A DNA stretch of 13,379 nt from Chitinophagaceae bacterium UBA4412 (GTDB lineage Bacteria > Bacteroidota > Bacteroidia > Chitinophagales > Chitinophagaceae). Shown piece by piece: positions 1-8,525 of the stretch. The notes under the pieces were generated by a model. It saw only the letters and a program-made list of their open reading frames with translations. It was not told where the DNA came from and did not search any database. The stretch spans positions 14,517 to 27,895 of the forward strand of contig DGQO01000043.1 of assembly GCA_002400445.1 (NCBI GenBank), read 5' to 3'. Positions within the stretch are counted from its first letter, which is position 1; each line of letters starts with the position of its first letter. The position numbers were made by a program, and so were the translations under genes.

Positions 1-552
1 GGAAATGGCCAGTTCTACCTGCACGCCTCTTTTGCTTCCGAGGATCTCGTGCCATTCATCTACCGCCAAAATGCGCAAGGTTTTAAATACTTCCGGGTAA
101 TGCTTTTGGCCTAGCAGCAGGTGCAGGCTTTCCGGCGTAATGATGAAGGCTTCTGGTGTGTGGCGCTTCTGCCTTGCCCGTTCGGCTACCGGCGTATCTC
201 CATTGCGAATGCCCACCTGCCAATGCATGCCCAGTTCTGTGATTACTTCATCCATAGCCCGGGCAATATCTTTGGCAAGTGCCCTTAGCGGAGTAATCCA
301 GAGTAATTGCAGGCCGCTGTTCTTTTTTGTTTTATAGTCTGTGGGATGGTCGTTAATAAACTGAATGAGCGCCCCAATAAAAACGGAGTAGGTTTTACCA
401 AAGCCGGTAGGCGCATTTACCAGCCCGGAGTTTCCCTGTTGAATTTCATCCCAGGTTTGTTGTTGAAACAGGAAAGGGCTGCGGCCTTTAGCGGCCAGCC
501 ATGCCGCAATGATTTTGTATCCCGGGGTTTTATGAAGATGCGTTGCTTTCAT
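1..552 (-). CDS. Ligase-associated DEXH-box DNA helicase (Lhr-core type), C-terminus cut by window edge
   Basis: Translating the minus strand from the ATG at 552 gives an uninterrupted 184-residue N-terminal part that runs off base 1. Superfamily 2 helicase motifs are in order: glutamine-rich FQQQTW near residues 29-34 (Q motif), Walker A APTGFGKT at 47-54, motif Ia TPLRALAKDI at 87-96, TPES at 139-142, and the Walker B/DEXH box DEWH at 165-168, followed by GSKRGVQVEL, typical of Lhr-like helicases. The family couples ATP hydrolysis to 3'-5' translocation and unwinding, and full proteins are about 800 residues, so most of the gene is missing. It lies 82 bases downstream of the ligase gene on the same strand and is probably the third gene of one repair operon. 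AGGA stands just upstream of the ATG. The family call is strong; what lies beyond the edge is inferred. Confidence 0.9.
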   Translation of the reverse strand, partial: MKATHLHKTPGYKIIAAWLAAKGRSPFLFQQQTWDEIQQGNSGLVNAPTGFGKTYSVFIGALIQFINDHPTDYKTKKNSGLQLLWITPLRALAKDIARAMDEVITELGMHWQVGIRNGDTPVAERARQKRHTPEAFIITPESLHLLLGQKHYPEVFKTLRILAVDEWHEILGSKRGVQVELAIS

Positions 553-634
553 TGTTTTTCCTGCGTTCTGCGTAAGCCGGCCACAAGGTTACTTGTAAAT
601 GTAAGTCCTGCAGCTGTTTAAAAAGTTTCGTTAT

Positions 635-2257
635 TCACTTCGCATTTCCATACATAGCGAGCATCGCTTTTAAATCATCCAAAGTGTTAATGTCTTCTGC
701 ATTCTTGTCATGTCGCCATCGGCTCATGCGGGGAAAACGCACGGCCACACCGCTCTTATGCCGCTTGCTTTCCGCAATGCCTTCAAAAGCAATCTCAAAA
801 ACAAGTTCTGGTTTTACGGTGCGCACCGGCCCGAATTTTTCTAAACTGTTTCGTTTTATAAAATGGTCAACCTTTGCAAATTCTTTATCCGTAAGGCCAC
901 CATAGGCTTTTGCAAAAGGCACTAATTTATCGCCCTCTTTTACGGCAAAAGTATAATCAGTGTAAAGATTACTTCTTCGGCCAGATCCTTTTTGCGCATA
1001 AATTAATACGGCATCAATCGTAAGCGGATCAATTTTCCATTTCCACCAGTCGCCCCGCTTGCGGCCCACCTGGTAGCTGGAGTTTTTTCTTTTGAGCATG
1101 ATGCCTTCGCTGCCCCTGTCTCTTGCGCTTTCTCTAAGGGTTCGTAAGGCATCCCAGCTTTCCACTTTCACCACCGGGGAAAGTTGTACCATCGGAAGGT
1201 TTACGGCTGTAACTACTTCTGCCAATAATTGCCGCCGCTGCTCAAGTGGAATTTCTCTTAAGTCTTTGCCGTCCAGTTCCAGTAAGTCATAAGCAATAAA
1301 ACCAACCGGTGCTTCACTAAGGTTCTTCTTGCTGATGGTTTTCCGGCCAATTCTCGTTTGCAAAACTGCAAAAGGCAAAGGTTCGAAACTTCCATTTTTC
1401 GGTTCAGGATTGAGGCTGATAATTTCTCCATCAATGGCTATCCCATTGGGCAATAGCGCATGCAGGCTTGCAAATTCCGGGAACTTTGCGGTGAGCAATT
1501 CTTCTCCCCGGCTCCACACAAAAAAAGCATCATCCCGTTTGATCACCTGGCCGCGGATGCCGTCCCATTTCCATTCTGCCTGCCATTCCTTTACTTCGCC
1601 AAGTGCCTCCACTTCGCCTTCTACGGGATAAGCAAGGAAAAAGGGGTAGGGCTTGCTCAGGTCGGCAGTCATGTTTTCTGCACTGAGCAATTCTTCGAAG
1701 GAAATTTTTAAGGGATCCCAGGTACCGATGAGGCGATGCGCAATTTCAGAGGATGATCTGCCTGTATTTTTGCCCAGGGCATTCACGATCATTTTTTGAG
1801 AAACACCAATTCTAAAGCCGCCCGTGATGAGTTTGTTAAAAACAAAAATTTGCTTTGCATCCATTTCGTTCCATGCATCCAGCACAAAACTTTTCTTGAG
1901 TTCGTCTGGCGCTTTTACTAATTGCTGCAGGCTTTCCATATAATAAGCCAATGGTTTACTGAGGCCGGCCCGGTTTTCATTTTTGGGTAGGATGAGCGCA
2001 ATGGTTTCCGCAAGATCTCCTACGGTATGATAGCATTCTTCAAAAAGCCAGGGAGGAAGGCTACTCTGTTCCATAGCCCATTGGCGCATGAGGCTGCTGT
2101 TGATGGAGCCTTTTGGCCGCCGGCCCGTAAAGAGCGCAATCACCCATACTTTATCCCGATCATTTGCTCCATCAAAGTAGTCGTTGAGGGCCTGCAATTT
2201 TGCATTCGTCTTGCTGCCACCCGCCAGGGTTTGTATGAGTTCTGCAAATTGTTTCAT
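635..2257 (-). CDS. ATP-dependent DNA ligase of the ligase-associated damage-response cluster
   Basis: This 540-residue protein seals nicked DNA through an enzyme-AMP intermediate. Residues 1 to about 200 look like the all-helical DNA-binding domain of long ATP-dependent ligases. The nucleotidyltransferase core follows: motif I KWDG at 230-233 with K230 the predicted adenylated lysine, motif III SRGEEL at 249-254, motif IIIa AYDLLELDG at 322-330, motif IV SEGIMLKR at 383-390, motif V WWKWKID at 404-410. An OB-fold domain ends with motif VI, RFPRMSRWRHDK, at 507-518. No nuclease or primase domain is fused, so it is not LigD; it matches the stand-alone PP_1105-type family. Its ATG overlaps the exonuclease stop as ATGA, which fixes the start and suggests translational coupling. 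All catalytic motifs look intact. It probably acts in DNA repair, since replication in bacteria uses the NAD-dependent LigA. Confidence 0.96.
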   Translation of the reverse strand: MKQFAELIQTLAGGSKTNAKLQALNDYFDGANDRDKVWVIALFTGRRPKGSINSSLMRQWAMEQSSLPPWLFEECYHTVGDLAETIALILPKNENRAGLSKPLAYYMESLQQLVKAPDELKKSFVLDAWNEMDAKQIFVFNKLITGGFRIGVSQKMIVNALGKNTGRSSSEIAHRLIGTWDPLKISFEELLSAENMTADLSKPYPFFLAYPVEGEVEALGEVKEWQAEWKWDGIRGQVIKRDDAFFVWSRGEELLTAKFPEFASLHALLPNGIAIDGEIISLNPEPKNGSFEPLPFAVLQTRIGRKTISKKNLSEAPVGFIAYDLLELDGKDLREIPLEQRRQLLAEVVTAVNLPMVQLSPVVKVESWDALRTLRESARDRGSEGIMLKRKNSSYQVGRKRGDWWKWKIDPLTIDAVLIYAQKGSGRRSNLYTDYTFAVKEGDKLVPFAKAYGGLTDKEFAKVDHFIKRNSLEKFGPVRTVKPELVFEIAFEGIAESKRHKSGVAVRFPRMSRWRHDKNAEDINTLDDLKAMLAMYGNAK

Positions 2258-3276
2258 ACGGGTTGGTTGTTTTCATCATTGGCTACAGATTCTTCTTCTT
2301 CGTTTCCATACGCTGTTGTTACTTCCTGTGAAGCAATGCCATTTTCATTTAGAAACCGGCTAAAGGCGCTTTGAAAACCATGGGTTGTAAATACTTTTTC
2401 TGCACCCGTTGCCTTTACGGCGCTGATGAGTCCCGGCCAGTCTGCATGATCACTCAGCACGAAAGTGGCACCTGCATTTTTACGGCGCACATTACCCCGC
2501 ACTTGCATCCATCCGCTACAAATACCGGTGGATGCCGGAGAAAACCTTTTCATCCATGAGCTGCCCTCCGCACCCGGGGGTGCAATCACAATGTTGCCTG
2601 CCAGCCGCTCTTTTGGCGTATCTGCCCACACCCGTTCAATATCAGGAAGAGGCCAGCCGGCTTGCCTTAGTGTTTCATGCACATTGTACACAGCGCCATG
2701 GGCAAATATGGGTAAACCAGTTTCTACCAGGGGTTTTAAAATGCGTTGCGCCTTGCCCAGGCTATAAGCTATCAATACACTGATGCGGCCGGCTTCATTG
2801 TTTTGCAGAATCCAGTCTTTCATTTGTGTAAAGATTTCCTGCTGCGGTTTCCATTTGTAGATGGGCAGACCAAAGGTACTTTCCGTAATAAAGTTGTGGC
2901 ATTTTACAGGTTCAAAAGGAGTACTGATGCCATCATTCTCGGTTTTGAAATCACCGGTAAATACCCATACTTCGCCACCGTATTCAAGCCTTATTTGTGC
3001 AGAGCCAATGATATGCCCTGCAGGATGAAAAGAGATCTTTACATTATTGATGGTTACCGTTTCGTTCCATCCTGCTGTTTGAAAATCGTTCTCTCCCAGC
3101 CTGAGTTTTAGAATGGGTAAAGATTGCTCCTGGCAGAGGTAGTGCTTGCTGCCCCAGCGGGCATGATCGCTATGCGCATGGGTAATAAGGGCCCGGTTTA
3201 CCGGTTTCCAGGGATCAAGGTAAAAATCTCCCTGCGGGCAGTAGAGTCCTTTGTCTGTAAATTGAATAAGTGCCAT
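2254..3276 (-). CDS. Ligase-associated DNA exonuclease, metallo-beta-lactamase/beta-CASP fold
   Basis: This 340-residue protein has the metal-site motifs of the SNM1/Artemis-like metallo-beta-lactamase nucleases: HAHSDH at residues 33-38 (H33, H35, D37, H38), HPAGH at 84-88, and TGDFK at 107-111 with D109. Beta-CASP features follow: ESTFG at 132-136, YSLGKAQR at 171-178, SDHADW at 275-280 and THG at 298-300. It is predicted to be a cytoplasmic metal-dependent DNA nuclease; the homologous cluster in Pseudomonas putida has been described as containing a manganese-dependent DNase. It is the first gene of the operon, overlapping the ligase start by four bases, so end trimming and sealing are plausibly produced together. 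The C-terminus is acidic and low complexity (EEEES followed by Asn/Asp), unlikely to be catalytic. The start at 3276 gives a normal family N-terminus. Confidence 0.95.
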   Translation of the reverse strand: MALIQFTDKGLYCPQGDFYLDPWKPVNRALITHAHSDHARWGSKHYLCQEQSLPILKLRLGENDFQTAGWNETVTINNVKISFHPAGHIIGSAQIRLEYGGEVWVFTGDFKTENDGISTPFEPVKCHNFITESTFGLPIYKWKPQQEIFTQMKDWILQNNEAGRISVLIAYSLGKAQRILKPLVETGLPIFAHGAVYNVHETLRQAGWPLPDIERVWADTPKERLAGNIVIAPPGAEGSSWMKRFSPASTGICSGWMQVRGNVRRKNAGATFVLSDHADWPGLISAVKATGAEKVFTTHGFQSAFSRFLNENGIASQEVTTAYGNEEEESVANDENNQPV

Positions 3277-3349
3277 ACATGGTCATTATATCGTTTCATT
3301 TAGAGTTGATTACAAGAAGAATATAAGAAAATAAAGGGCCAATCATTTC

Positions 3350-3370
3350 TTAACGGGGGTAAACCGTTAA
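3350..3370. promoter_or_regulatory. Perfect inverted repeat in divergent intergenic region, possible operator
   Basis: Arms TTAACGG (3350-3356) and CCGTTAA (3364-3370) are perfect complements around a 7-base spacer (GGGTAAA). The site lies about midway in the 164-base gap between the divergent exonuclease (start 3276) and metalloprotease (start 3441) genes, where a dimeric regulator could affect either. There is no T-run, so it is not an intrinsic terminator. The symmetry is directly visible; the operator role is inference and no regulator is known. Confidence 0.35.
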
Positions 3371-3440
3371 AATTATTATAATAAGGCAACCACGTTTTAT
3401 GCAACGTTTGCCCTATTTTGCGATTTCAAAACTTACACAC

Positions 3441-6400
3441 ATGAAGAAAATTGTACTATTTACAGTATTGTGTGCATTATTTACTACAATGGGTTTTTCG
3501 CAAACCGAGAGCGTATGGACGCCTCACAGCGGTGCCCGTACATCCATCGTAGCAGATAAAGCCGTAGCAAGACTGGCTTATCCAAAGGAGTTCAAATTAT
3601 TTGATTTGAATATCGAACCATTAAGAGAAAAACTATTCTCTGTGGTAAATCGCACCGGCAGGCAGTCTGCTATTATTTCGCTACCTAATGCGGATGGTGA
3701 AATAGAAAACTTTGAAGTTGTTGAAGCTTCTAATTTTGAACCTGCACTACAGCAGCGTTTTCCCGAAATTCGTGCATTTTCTGGCAAGGGTATAACTGAT
3801 CGGGCTGCCCGACTTAAGATCAGTATCTCGCCACAGGGCATCCAAACGATGCTGTTTCGTACAGATAGGGCGAATGAATTCATTGAAGCATATTCTGCAG
3901 ATCACAGCATTTATGCGGTGTACAAATCTCAGCGTCAGCCGGGCCAACTCCCATGGACTTGTTCTACACAGGATCATCAAATGTTTGATGGCATCAAAAA
4001 GAACGGTTTAGATGTTTCTAACTCTACAACCAGTTCTGCAGGCGAGTTAAAAACCATGCGGCTTGCACAATCCTGCAACGGCGAGTATTCTAACTATTTT
4101 GGAGCATTCAATGCCAGCCAGGTTGGCCTTGTGCTTGCAGCATTTAACGCAACACTTACCAGGTGTAATGGTGTATATGAAAATGATCTTGGGCTGCACC
4201 TCAACCTCATTCCAAATACAGTTGATGTCATTTTTTATGATGCAAACACTGATCCCTATACCAATCTGAATTCCTGGAATGGCCAGTTACAGACTACCCT
4301 CACCAATATCATTGGAAATGCCGGGTATGATATCGGCCATATGTTTGGCGCCTCCGGCGGTGGTGGTAATGCAGGTTGTATCGGCTGCGTGTGTGTAGAT
4401 GGCGTGAAAGGCAGGGGCATTACCTCTCCTGCAGATGGTATACCGCAAGGAGATAATTTTGATATTGATTTCGTAGTTCATGAAGTTGGACACCAACTTG
4501 GTGGTAATCACACTTTCTCTATGAGTAATGAAGGTTATGGTGTAAACGTAGAAGTAGGCTCCGGAATAACCATTATGGGTTATGCTGGTATCACCAGCCA
4601 GGATGTAGCTCCTCATTCCATTGACATCTATCATGCCGCTACCATTCAGCAGATTCAAACTAATCTTGCCGGCAAAACCTGCCCTGTTACTACAAATATT
4701 TCAGCTACCAATGCTACTCCAATTGTAGCGCCGGTTGGAAACTTTACGATCCCTATCAGTACACCTTTTGCGCTTACCGGCGTAGCCACAGATGCCAATG
4801 CAGGTGATGTGCTCACTTATTGCTGGGAGCAAATGGATGATGGTGCCGGATTTACTGGCAATAGCAGTAATGCCAGTGTTACCAAACTGGGCGGACCGAA
4901 CTGGCTCACTTTTCCAGCTACGACTTCACCCACCCGTATTTTTCCTAAGTTGGCTACTATTCTTGCTGGTGGATACACTACCAATGCACTCCCTGGCGGA
5001 GCAGCTTTCATGAGGAGTGAAGCACTTAGCTCTGTTGGACGTACACTTAATTTCCGACTAACGGTAAGGGATAACTCTGTGTACAGTTCTACTCCACCTT
5101 TAAAAGTTGGTCAAACTGCTTTTGTAAACGCCCAGGTAGTAGTAAGCAGCACCTCAGGTCCATTTGCAGTAACCATACCAAATACGAATGTAACCTGGTA
5201 CAGTGGCTCTATGCAAACGGTAACCTGGGACGTAAATAATACTACCGCTGCACCTGTAAGTTGCGCAAATGTGCGCATCCTTCTTTCTACAGATGGCGGT
5301 CAAACATTCCCTTATGTACTGAGCAATAGCACCGCTAATGACGGTAGCGAATCTGTGCCCTTGCCCGGAGTATTGAGTACAACGGCAAGAATTAAAGTGG
5401 AAGCTGTTGGCAATATTTTCTTTGATATCAGCAATACCAATTTTACCATCGTAGTGCCACCTGTGGGTTACTCTTTTAATAGTACCACGCCTGCTACAGT
5501 AGCATGTGCTGGTCCGGCCACTGCTTCCGTATCCTTGGGTACAACTGCTACCGGTGGTTTTTCTACACCAATTATACTTACCGCTACTGCTGGTGTACCT
5601 GCAGGTACTACAGTATCTTTTGCACCTACTCCGCTTACGCCGGGTAATGCTACAACGGTTACTTTAAATAATGCGCAAACACTTGCAGCCGGCACTTATA
5701 ATATTACTGTAACCGGTACTGCCGGTACAATGGTGCAAACAGCAACGGTAACCTTTACGGTAAGTGCAGGAACAGCTCCTACAGTGGCAGCTACAGCTAG
5801 TGTTGCAGCATGTGTAGGTAATGATGCCTTGTTTACTTCATCTGTAAGTGGCCCTGCTGCTACGGGTTACCAATGGCAGGTAAGCACAAATGGCGGCACC
5901 AGTTTTACCAATATTCCCGGTGCTACGAATGCTACTTATACAGCAGCTGGCGTAACTACTACTTTAAATGGAAATCTGTATCGTGTAATTGTAACAGGTC
6001 AATGTGCAAATGCAACATCAACTGCTGGTACACTTACAGTGCAATCTTCTCCTAGCCTTACTACCGCCCCAGCCAATGCTGTGGAATGTGTGGGCAATAA
6101 CGCCGTGTTTACTGTAGTGGCTACAGGCACAGGACTTAACTATCAATGGCAGGTAAGTACCAATGGCGGTTCAACTTTCACGGATATTCCTGGTGCACTG
6201 TCGGCAACTTATACCGCCACTGCTGTTACACTAGGCATGAATAATAACCAATATCGTGTGGTAATCAGTGGCACATGCCCACTGCCTATCACGTCTCCGG
6301 CCGCAACCCTTAGCGTAGGTAATGCCGCTTCAATTACAACTCCACCTGCAAGTACTACGGTATGTGTAGGCGCAACTGCTAATTTTAATGTGGTAGCAAC

Positions 6401-7964
6401 TGGTTCTTCTCTTACATATCAATGGCAATTGAGCACCGATGGCGGAACTACATGGAGTGATGTAACCGGCGCAACATCAGCGGCACTTAGTTTGCCCTCT
6501 GTAGTGGCCACTCAAAACGGTCATCAATATCGTGTGAATGTGTTTAGCTGTACCCCAACACCAATTACTTCAAGTGCGGTTACACTTACTGTAAACACAC
6601 TCGTAGCCGTAAATACACAGCCTGCCGCTGTGGTGCTTTGCGAAGGAAGCAACGCCTCCTTTAGTGTAGCAGCCGTAGGCACAGGTGCTGCATACCAATG
6701 GCAGGTGAGTACTACCGGATGTGCGGGTACATTTACCAATATTAGTGGTGCTACCAGCAATACACTCACCGTGAGCAATACTACCGCTTCGCAAAACGGT
6801 TATGCTTACCGTGTGGTAATTACCGGTGCTTGTAATACTGTTACTTCAGGTTGCGCCGCTCTTACGGTTAATTCACCCATTGTTGTTACAACACAACCAG
6901 CCAGCACATCAGCTTGTTTGCCTACGCAAACTTCTGCTTCCTTTAGTGTAGCCGTTACAGGTACTGCACCTACCTATCAGTGGCAGGTAAGTACCAATGC
7001 TGGTACAACCTGGACTAATGTAACTGGTGCTACCAGCGCTTCATTAACCGTAACGGGCCTTACTGCCGCAATGACGGGCAATCAATACCGTGCAGTGCTT
7101 AATGGTACCTGTACCAGTAACCTGAATTCTGCCGCGGCTACATTAACCGTAAACACACTGGTAAACATTACGGGTCAACCAACTGCCAAAGCGATTTGTG
7201 CAGGAGCATCTACAGTGTTTACCGTGGCTGCTACCGGCAGTACCATTACTTACCAATGGCAGTTGAGTATCAATGGCAATCCATTTGTAAATATTACCAA
7301 TGGTGGAAATTATGCTGGTGCTACCACGGCCGCACTCAGCGTAAATAATGCCTCTGTTACCATGAACGGCTATGTGTACAGGGTGATTGTTTCTGGTGTG
7401 CCTTGCGGATCCGTAACTTCTACTTCTGCTACACTTACTGTAAATGCACTGCCAAGCGCCGTGCTTGTAGCTGCAGAAAATGATATGCTCACACCGTATC
7501 TCAATAGTGGGCTCTATGTAACGGTGAGTCCTGTAGCTACTTATACTTACCAGTATTTTAAAAATGGATTCCCTGTTTCTGGTGCAAGCAGCGCTTCCTT
7601 ACCTGTAAACGTGGATGGCTTTGGCGAATACACAGCTATTGCTACCAACACGGTAACCGGTTGTTCTTCTGTTACGAACAAAGTGAGCGTTTCAGAAAAG
7701 GCCAGTGATATGGTGTTTGTTTATCCAAACCCGAATAAAGGCCAGTTCCAGGTGCGCTATTACGCCAGTGCGACTACAGCTTACAGCGTAGTAGTATTTG
7801 ATAGCAAGGGCACCCTGGTTTTCAAAAAGCAATACACTATCAATACGCCTTACAGTCGTATGGATGTTAACCTTAAAAATGCTTCTTCCGGTGTATATAT
7901 GCTGGAAGTAAGAGACTCTAAAGGCAAGCGCCTGGCCAGTTCCAGCGTTGTGGTTACGAAATAA
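3441..7964 (+). CDS. Secreted metzincin-type zinc metalloprotease with Ig-like repeats and T9SS sorting domain
   Basis: The protein has 1507 residues. The ATG at 3441 is chosen because it begins directly with a signal peptide (MKKIVLF, hydrophobic core, likely cleavage after S20); an in-frame ATG 42 bases upstream would add a non-signal extension. Residues 21 to about 205 look like a propeptide. The catalytic domain runs from about 206 to 415 with the zinc site HEVGHQLGGNH at 347-357 (H347, E348, H351, H357) and Met-turn ITIMGYAG with M379, as in reprolysin-like M12B peptidases. Beta-sandwich regions follow at about 430-570, 573-675 and 676-790. Six Ig-like repeats are each marked by YQWQ (residues 810, 901, 993, 1085, 1179, 1271), with a degenerate copy near 1370. 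The T9SS type A domain starts at VFVYPNPNKGQF (1425) and ends in VVVTK. It is predicted to cross the outer membrane and be released or surface-attached. The substrate is unknown. It appears monocistronic, with a terminator 21 bases downstream. Confidence 0.93.
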   Translation: MKKIVLFTVLCALFTTMGFSQTESVWTPHSGARTSIVADKAVARLAYPKEFKLFDLNIEPLREKLFSVVNRTGRQSAIISLPNADGEIENFEVVEASNFEPALQQRFPEIRAFSGKGITDRAARLKISISPQGIQTMLFRTDRANEFIEAYSADHSIYAVYKSQRQPGQLPWTCSTQDHQMFDGIKKNGLDVSNSTTSSAGELKTMRLAQSCNGEYSNYFGAFNASQVGLVLAAFNATLTRCNGVYENDLGLHLNLIPNTVDVIFYDANTDPYTNLNSWNGQLQTTLTNIIGNAGYDIGHMFGASGGGGNAGCIGCVCVDGVKGRGITSPADGIPQGDNFDIDFVVHEVGHQLGGNHTFSMSNEGYGVNVEVGSGITIMGYAGITSQDVAPHSIDIYHAATIQQIQTNLAGKTCPVTTNISATNATPIVAPVGNFTIPISTPFALTGVATDANAGDVLTYCWEQMDDGAGFTGNSSNASVTKLGGPNWLTFPATTSPTRIFPKLATILAGGYTTNALPGGAAFMRSEALSSVGRTLNFRLTVRDNSVYSSTPPLKVGQTAFVNAQVVVSSTSGPFAVTIPNTNVTWYSGSMQTVTWDVNNTTAAPVSCANVRILLSTDGGQTFPYVLSNSTANDGSESVPLPGVLSTTARIKVEAVGNIFFDISNTNFTIVVPPVGYSFNSTTPATVACAGPATASVSLGTTATGGFSTPIILTATAGVPAGTTVSFAPTPLTPGNATTVTLNNAQTLAAGTYNITVTGTAGTMVQTATVTFTVSAGTAPTVAATASVAACVGNDALFTSSVSGPAATGYQWQVSTNGGTSFTNIPGATNATYTAAGVTTTLNGNLYRVIVTGQCANATSTAGTLTVQSSPSLTTAPANAVECVGNNAVFTVVATGTGLNYQWQVSTNGGSTFTDIPGALSATYTATAVTLGMNNNQYRVVISGTCPLPITSPAATLSVGNAASITTPPASTTVCVGATANFNVVATGSSLTYQWQLSTDGGTTWSDVTGATSAALSLPSVVATQNGHQYRVNVFSCTPTPITSSAVTLTVNTLVAVNTQPAAVVLCEGSNASFSVAAVGTGAAYQWQVSTTGCAGTFTNISGATSNTLTVSNTTASQNGYAYRVVITGACNTVTSGCAALTVNSPIVVTTQPASTSACLPTQTSASFSVAVTGTAPTYQWQVSTNAGTTWTNVTGATSASLTVTGLTAAMTGNQYRAVLNGTCTSNLNSAAATLTVNTLVNITGQPTAKAICAGASTVFTVAATGSTITYQWQLSINGNPFVNITNGGNYAGATTAALSVNNASVTMNGYVYRVIVSGVPCGSVTSTSATLTVNALPSAVLVAAENDMLTPYLNSGLYVTVSPVATYTYQYFKNGFPVSGASSASLPVNVDGFGEYTAIATNTVTGCSSVTNKVSVSEKASDMVFVYPNPNKGQFQVRYYASATTAYSVVVFDSKGTLVFKKQYTINTPYSRMDVNLKNASSGVYMLEVRDSKGKRLASSSVVVTK
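5868..7526 (+). repeat. Six roughly 92-residue Ig-like repeats encoded within the metalloprotease gene
   Basis: The codons for YQWQ recur at 5868, 6141, 6417, 6693, 6975 and 7251, spaced 273, 276, 276, 282 and 276 bases (91 to 94 residues). Each unit has an early cysteine (C-x-G or similar), then YQWQ-S-G, T-x-I/V-G-A-T/S, a Y-T/S-L strand, N-G-x-x-Y-R-V-x-V, and a late cysteine, as expected for a disulfide-linked beta sandwich. Copies differ at many synonymous positions, so the duplications do not look recent. Given boundaries are approximate and run from the first YQWQ to about one unit after the last. Such arrays usually act as stalks or adhesive modules; binding here is not shown. Confidence 0.85.
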
Positions 7965-7985
7965 TTGCTACTGTATTATACTATT

Positions 7986-8014
7986 AAGGCCGTTCGGAAG
8001 AGCGGCCTTTTTTT
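7986..8014 (+). terminator. Intrinsic terminator of the metalloprotease gene
   Basis: The stem AAGGCCG-TTC (7986-7995) pairs with GAG-CGGCCTT (8000-8009) with one G-T wobble, closed by a GGAA tetraloop of the stable GNRA class at 7996-7999. A run of seven T (8008-8014) follows directly. It begins 21 bases after the metalloprotease stop. On the other strand the flank is not T-rich in the right position, so it mainly serves the plus strand, though the hairpin could also slow transcription from the opposing SemiSWEET gene. Confidence 0.9.
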
Positions 8015-8061
8015 ATAGCTGTATTTTTTTATTCAGGCGTAAAAAGATTAAATTATACGGG

Positions 8062-8331
8062 TTATGCTTTCTTTTTCTCTTTGAAAATGATTTGCAAAAC
8101 CAGGATATTAATGTTGATTATTACAGACACGGCATTGGATATAATGATGATCCAATCATCTTTTTTAAACCCATACCATATCCAAAGACCAAGCCCGGCG
8201 ATGAGAATGGCAAGCATAACGTAAGAGATTTCTCCAGCTTGTTTTTCTTTGTACGTTTTTATCAGTTGAGGCAGCATAGAGATGCCGGTACATATACTTG
8301 CAGCCAATCCGATCCAGGTTTCTAATTGCAT
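8062..8331 (-). CDS. SemiSWEET-type sugar transporter subunit (PQ-loop family)
   Basis: This 89-residue protein is nearly all membrane: three helices at about residues 5-24, 36-55 and 60-83, with a Lys-rich C-terminus (KEKKK). The first helix has the PQ-loop motif (MLPQ, P21-Q22) followed by LIKTYKEKQAGEIS, and W50 and N66 fall where sugar-contacting Trp and Asn lie in known SemiSWEETs. One three-helix bundle is the normal family length, and two copies dimerise in the inner membrane to form a passive sugar uniporter. The exact substrate cannot be read from sequence. It stands alone, converging with the metalloprotease gene and diverging from the D-lactate dehydrogenase gene. The ATG at 8331 gives the expected short N-terminus. 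Other PQ-loop small proteins are possible, but the spacing fits SemiSWEET best. Confidence 0.88.
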   Translation of the reverse strand: MQLETWIGLAASICTGISMLPQLIKTYKEKQAGEISYVMLAILIAGLGLWIWYGFKKDDWIIIISNAVSVIININILVLQIIFKEKKKA

Positions 8332-8343
8332 ACCTCAGCTAAT

Positions 8344-8375
8344 TAAATATTGTGCCAGTTTAGAGACCTGTGCAA
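8344..8375 (-). promoter_or_regulatory. Weak candidate promoter for the SemiSWEET gene
   Basis: On the minus strand TTG (8375-8373) is followed after 21 bases by AATATTTA (8351-8344), an imperfect match to the Bacteroidota -33 TTG / -7 TAnnTTTG pattern. It lies 13 to 44 bases upstream of the start codon. Mismatches at two -7 positions make this tentative. Confidence 0.25.
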
Positions 8376-8525
8376 CAGCAAACCCATCGCTATTTTTTTG
8401 TTTACCAGCCTTAGTACTTATCCTTGCTTTTGTTGCGTCGCACTCTTGTACTGCAATGCATATATGTACCTGCAAAATAATTTCATTAGAAATGTATCAT
8501 ATGGAAGTTTTAATAGCAAAGGAGC

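Noticed and set aside
307..621. Open frame on the plus strand opposite the helicase start
   Set aside because: It lies antisense to a helicase with clear Walker A and DEXH motifs, and its translation shows no domain or signal.
3403..3420. AACGTTTG and CTATTTTG as -7 promoter elements for the metalloprotease
   Set aside because: Each is only a partial match to TAnnTTTG and neither has a TTG at an acceptable distance upstream, so no promoter was annotated.
3399..3440. Upstream in-frame start for the metalloprotease
   Set aside because: It would place 14 residues ahead of a well-formed signal peptide.
4287..4658. Minus-strand open frame inside the metalloprotease catalytic region
   Set aside because: It is antisense to the conserved zinc site and has no independent support.
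5868..7526. CRISPR-like or tandem non-coding repeat array
   Set aside because: The periodicity is in-frame, around 276 bases, diverged at synonymous sites, and lies within one long gene encoding Ig-like domains.
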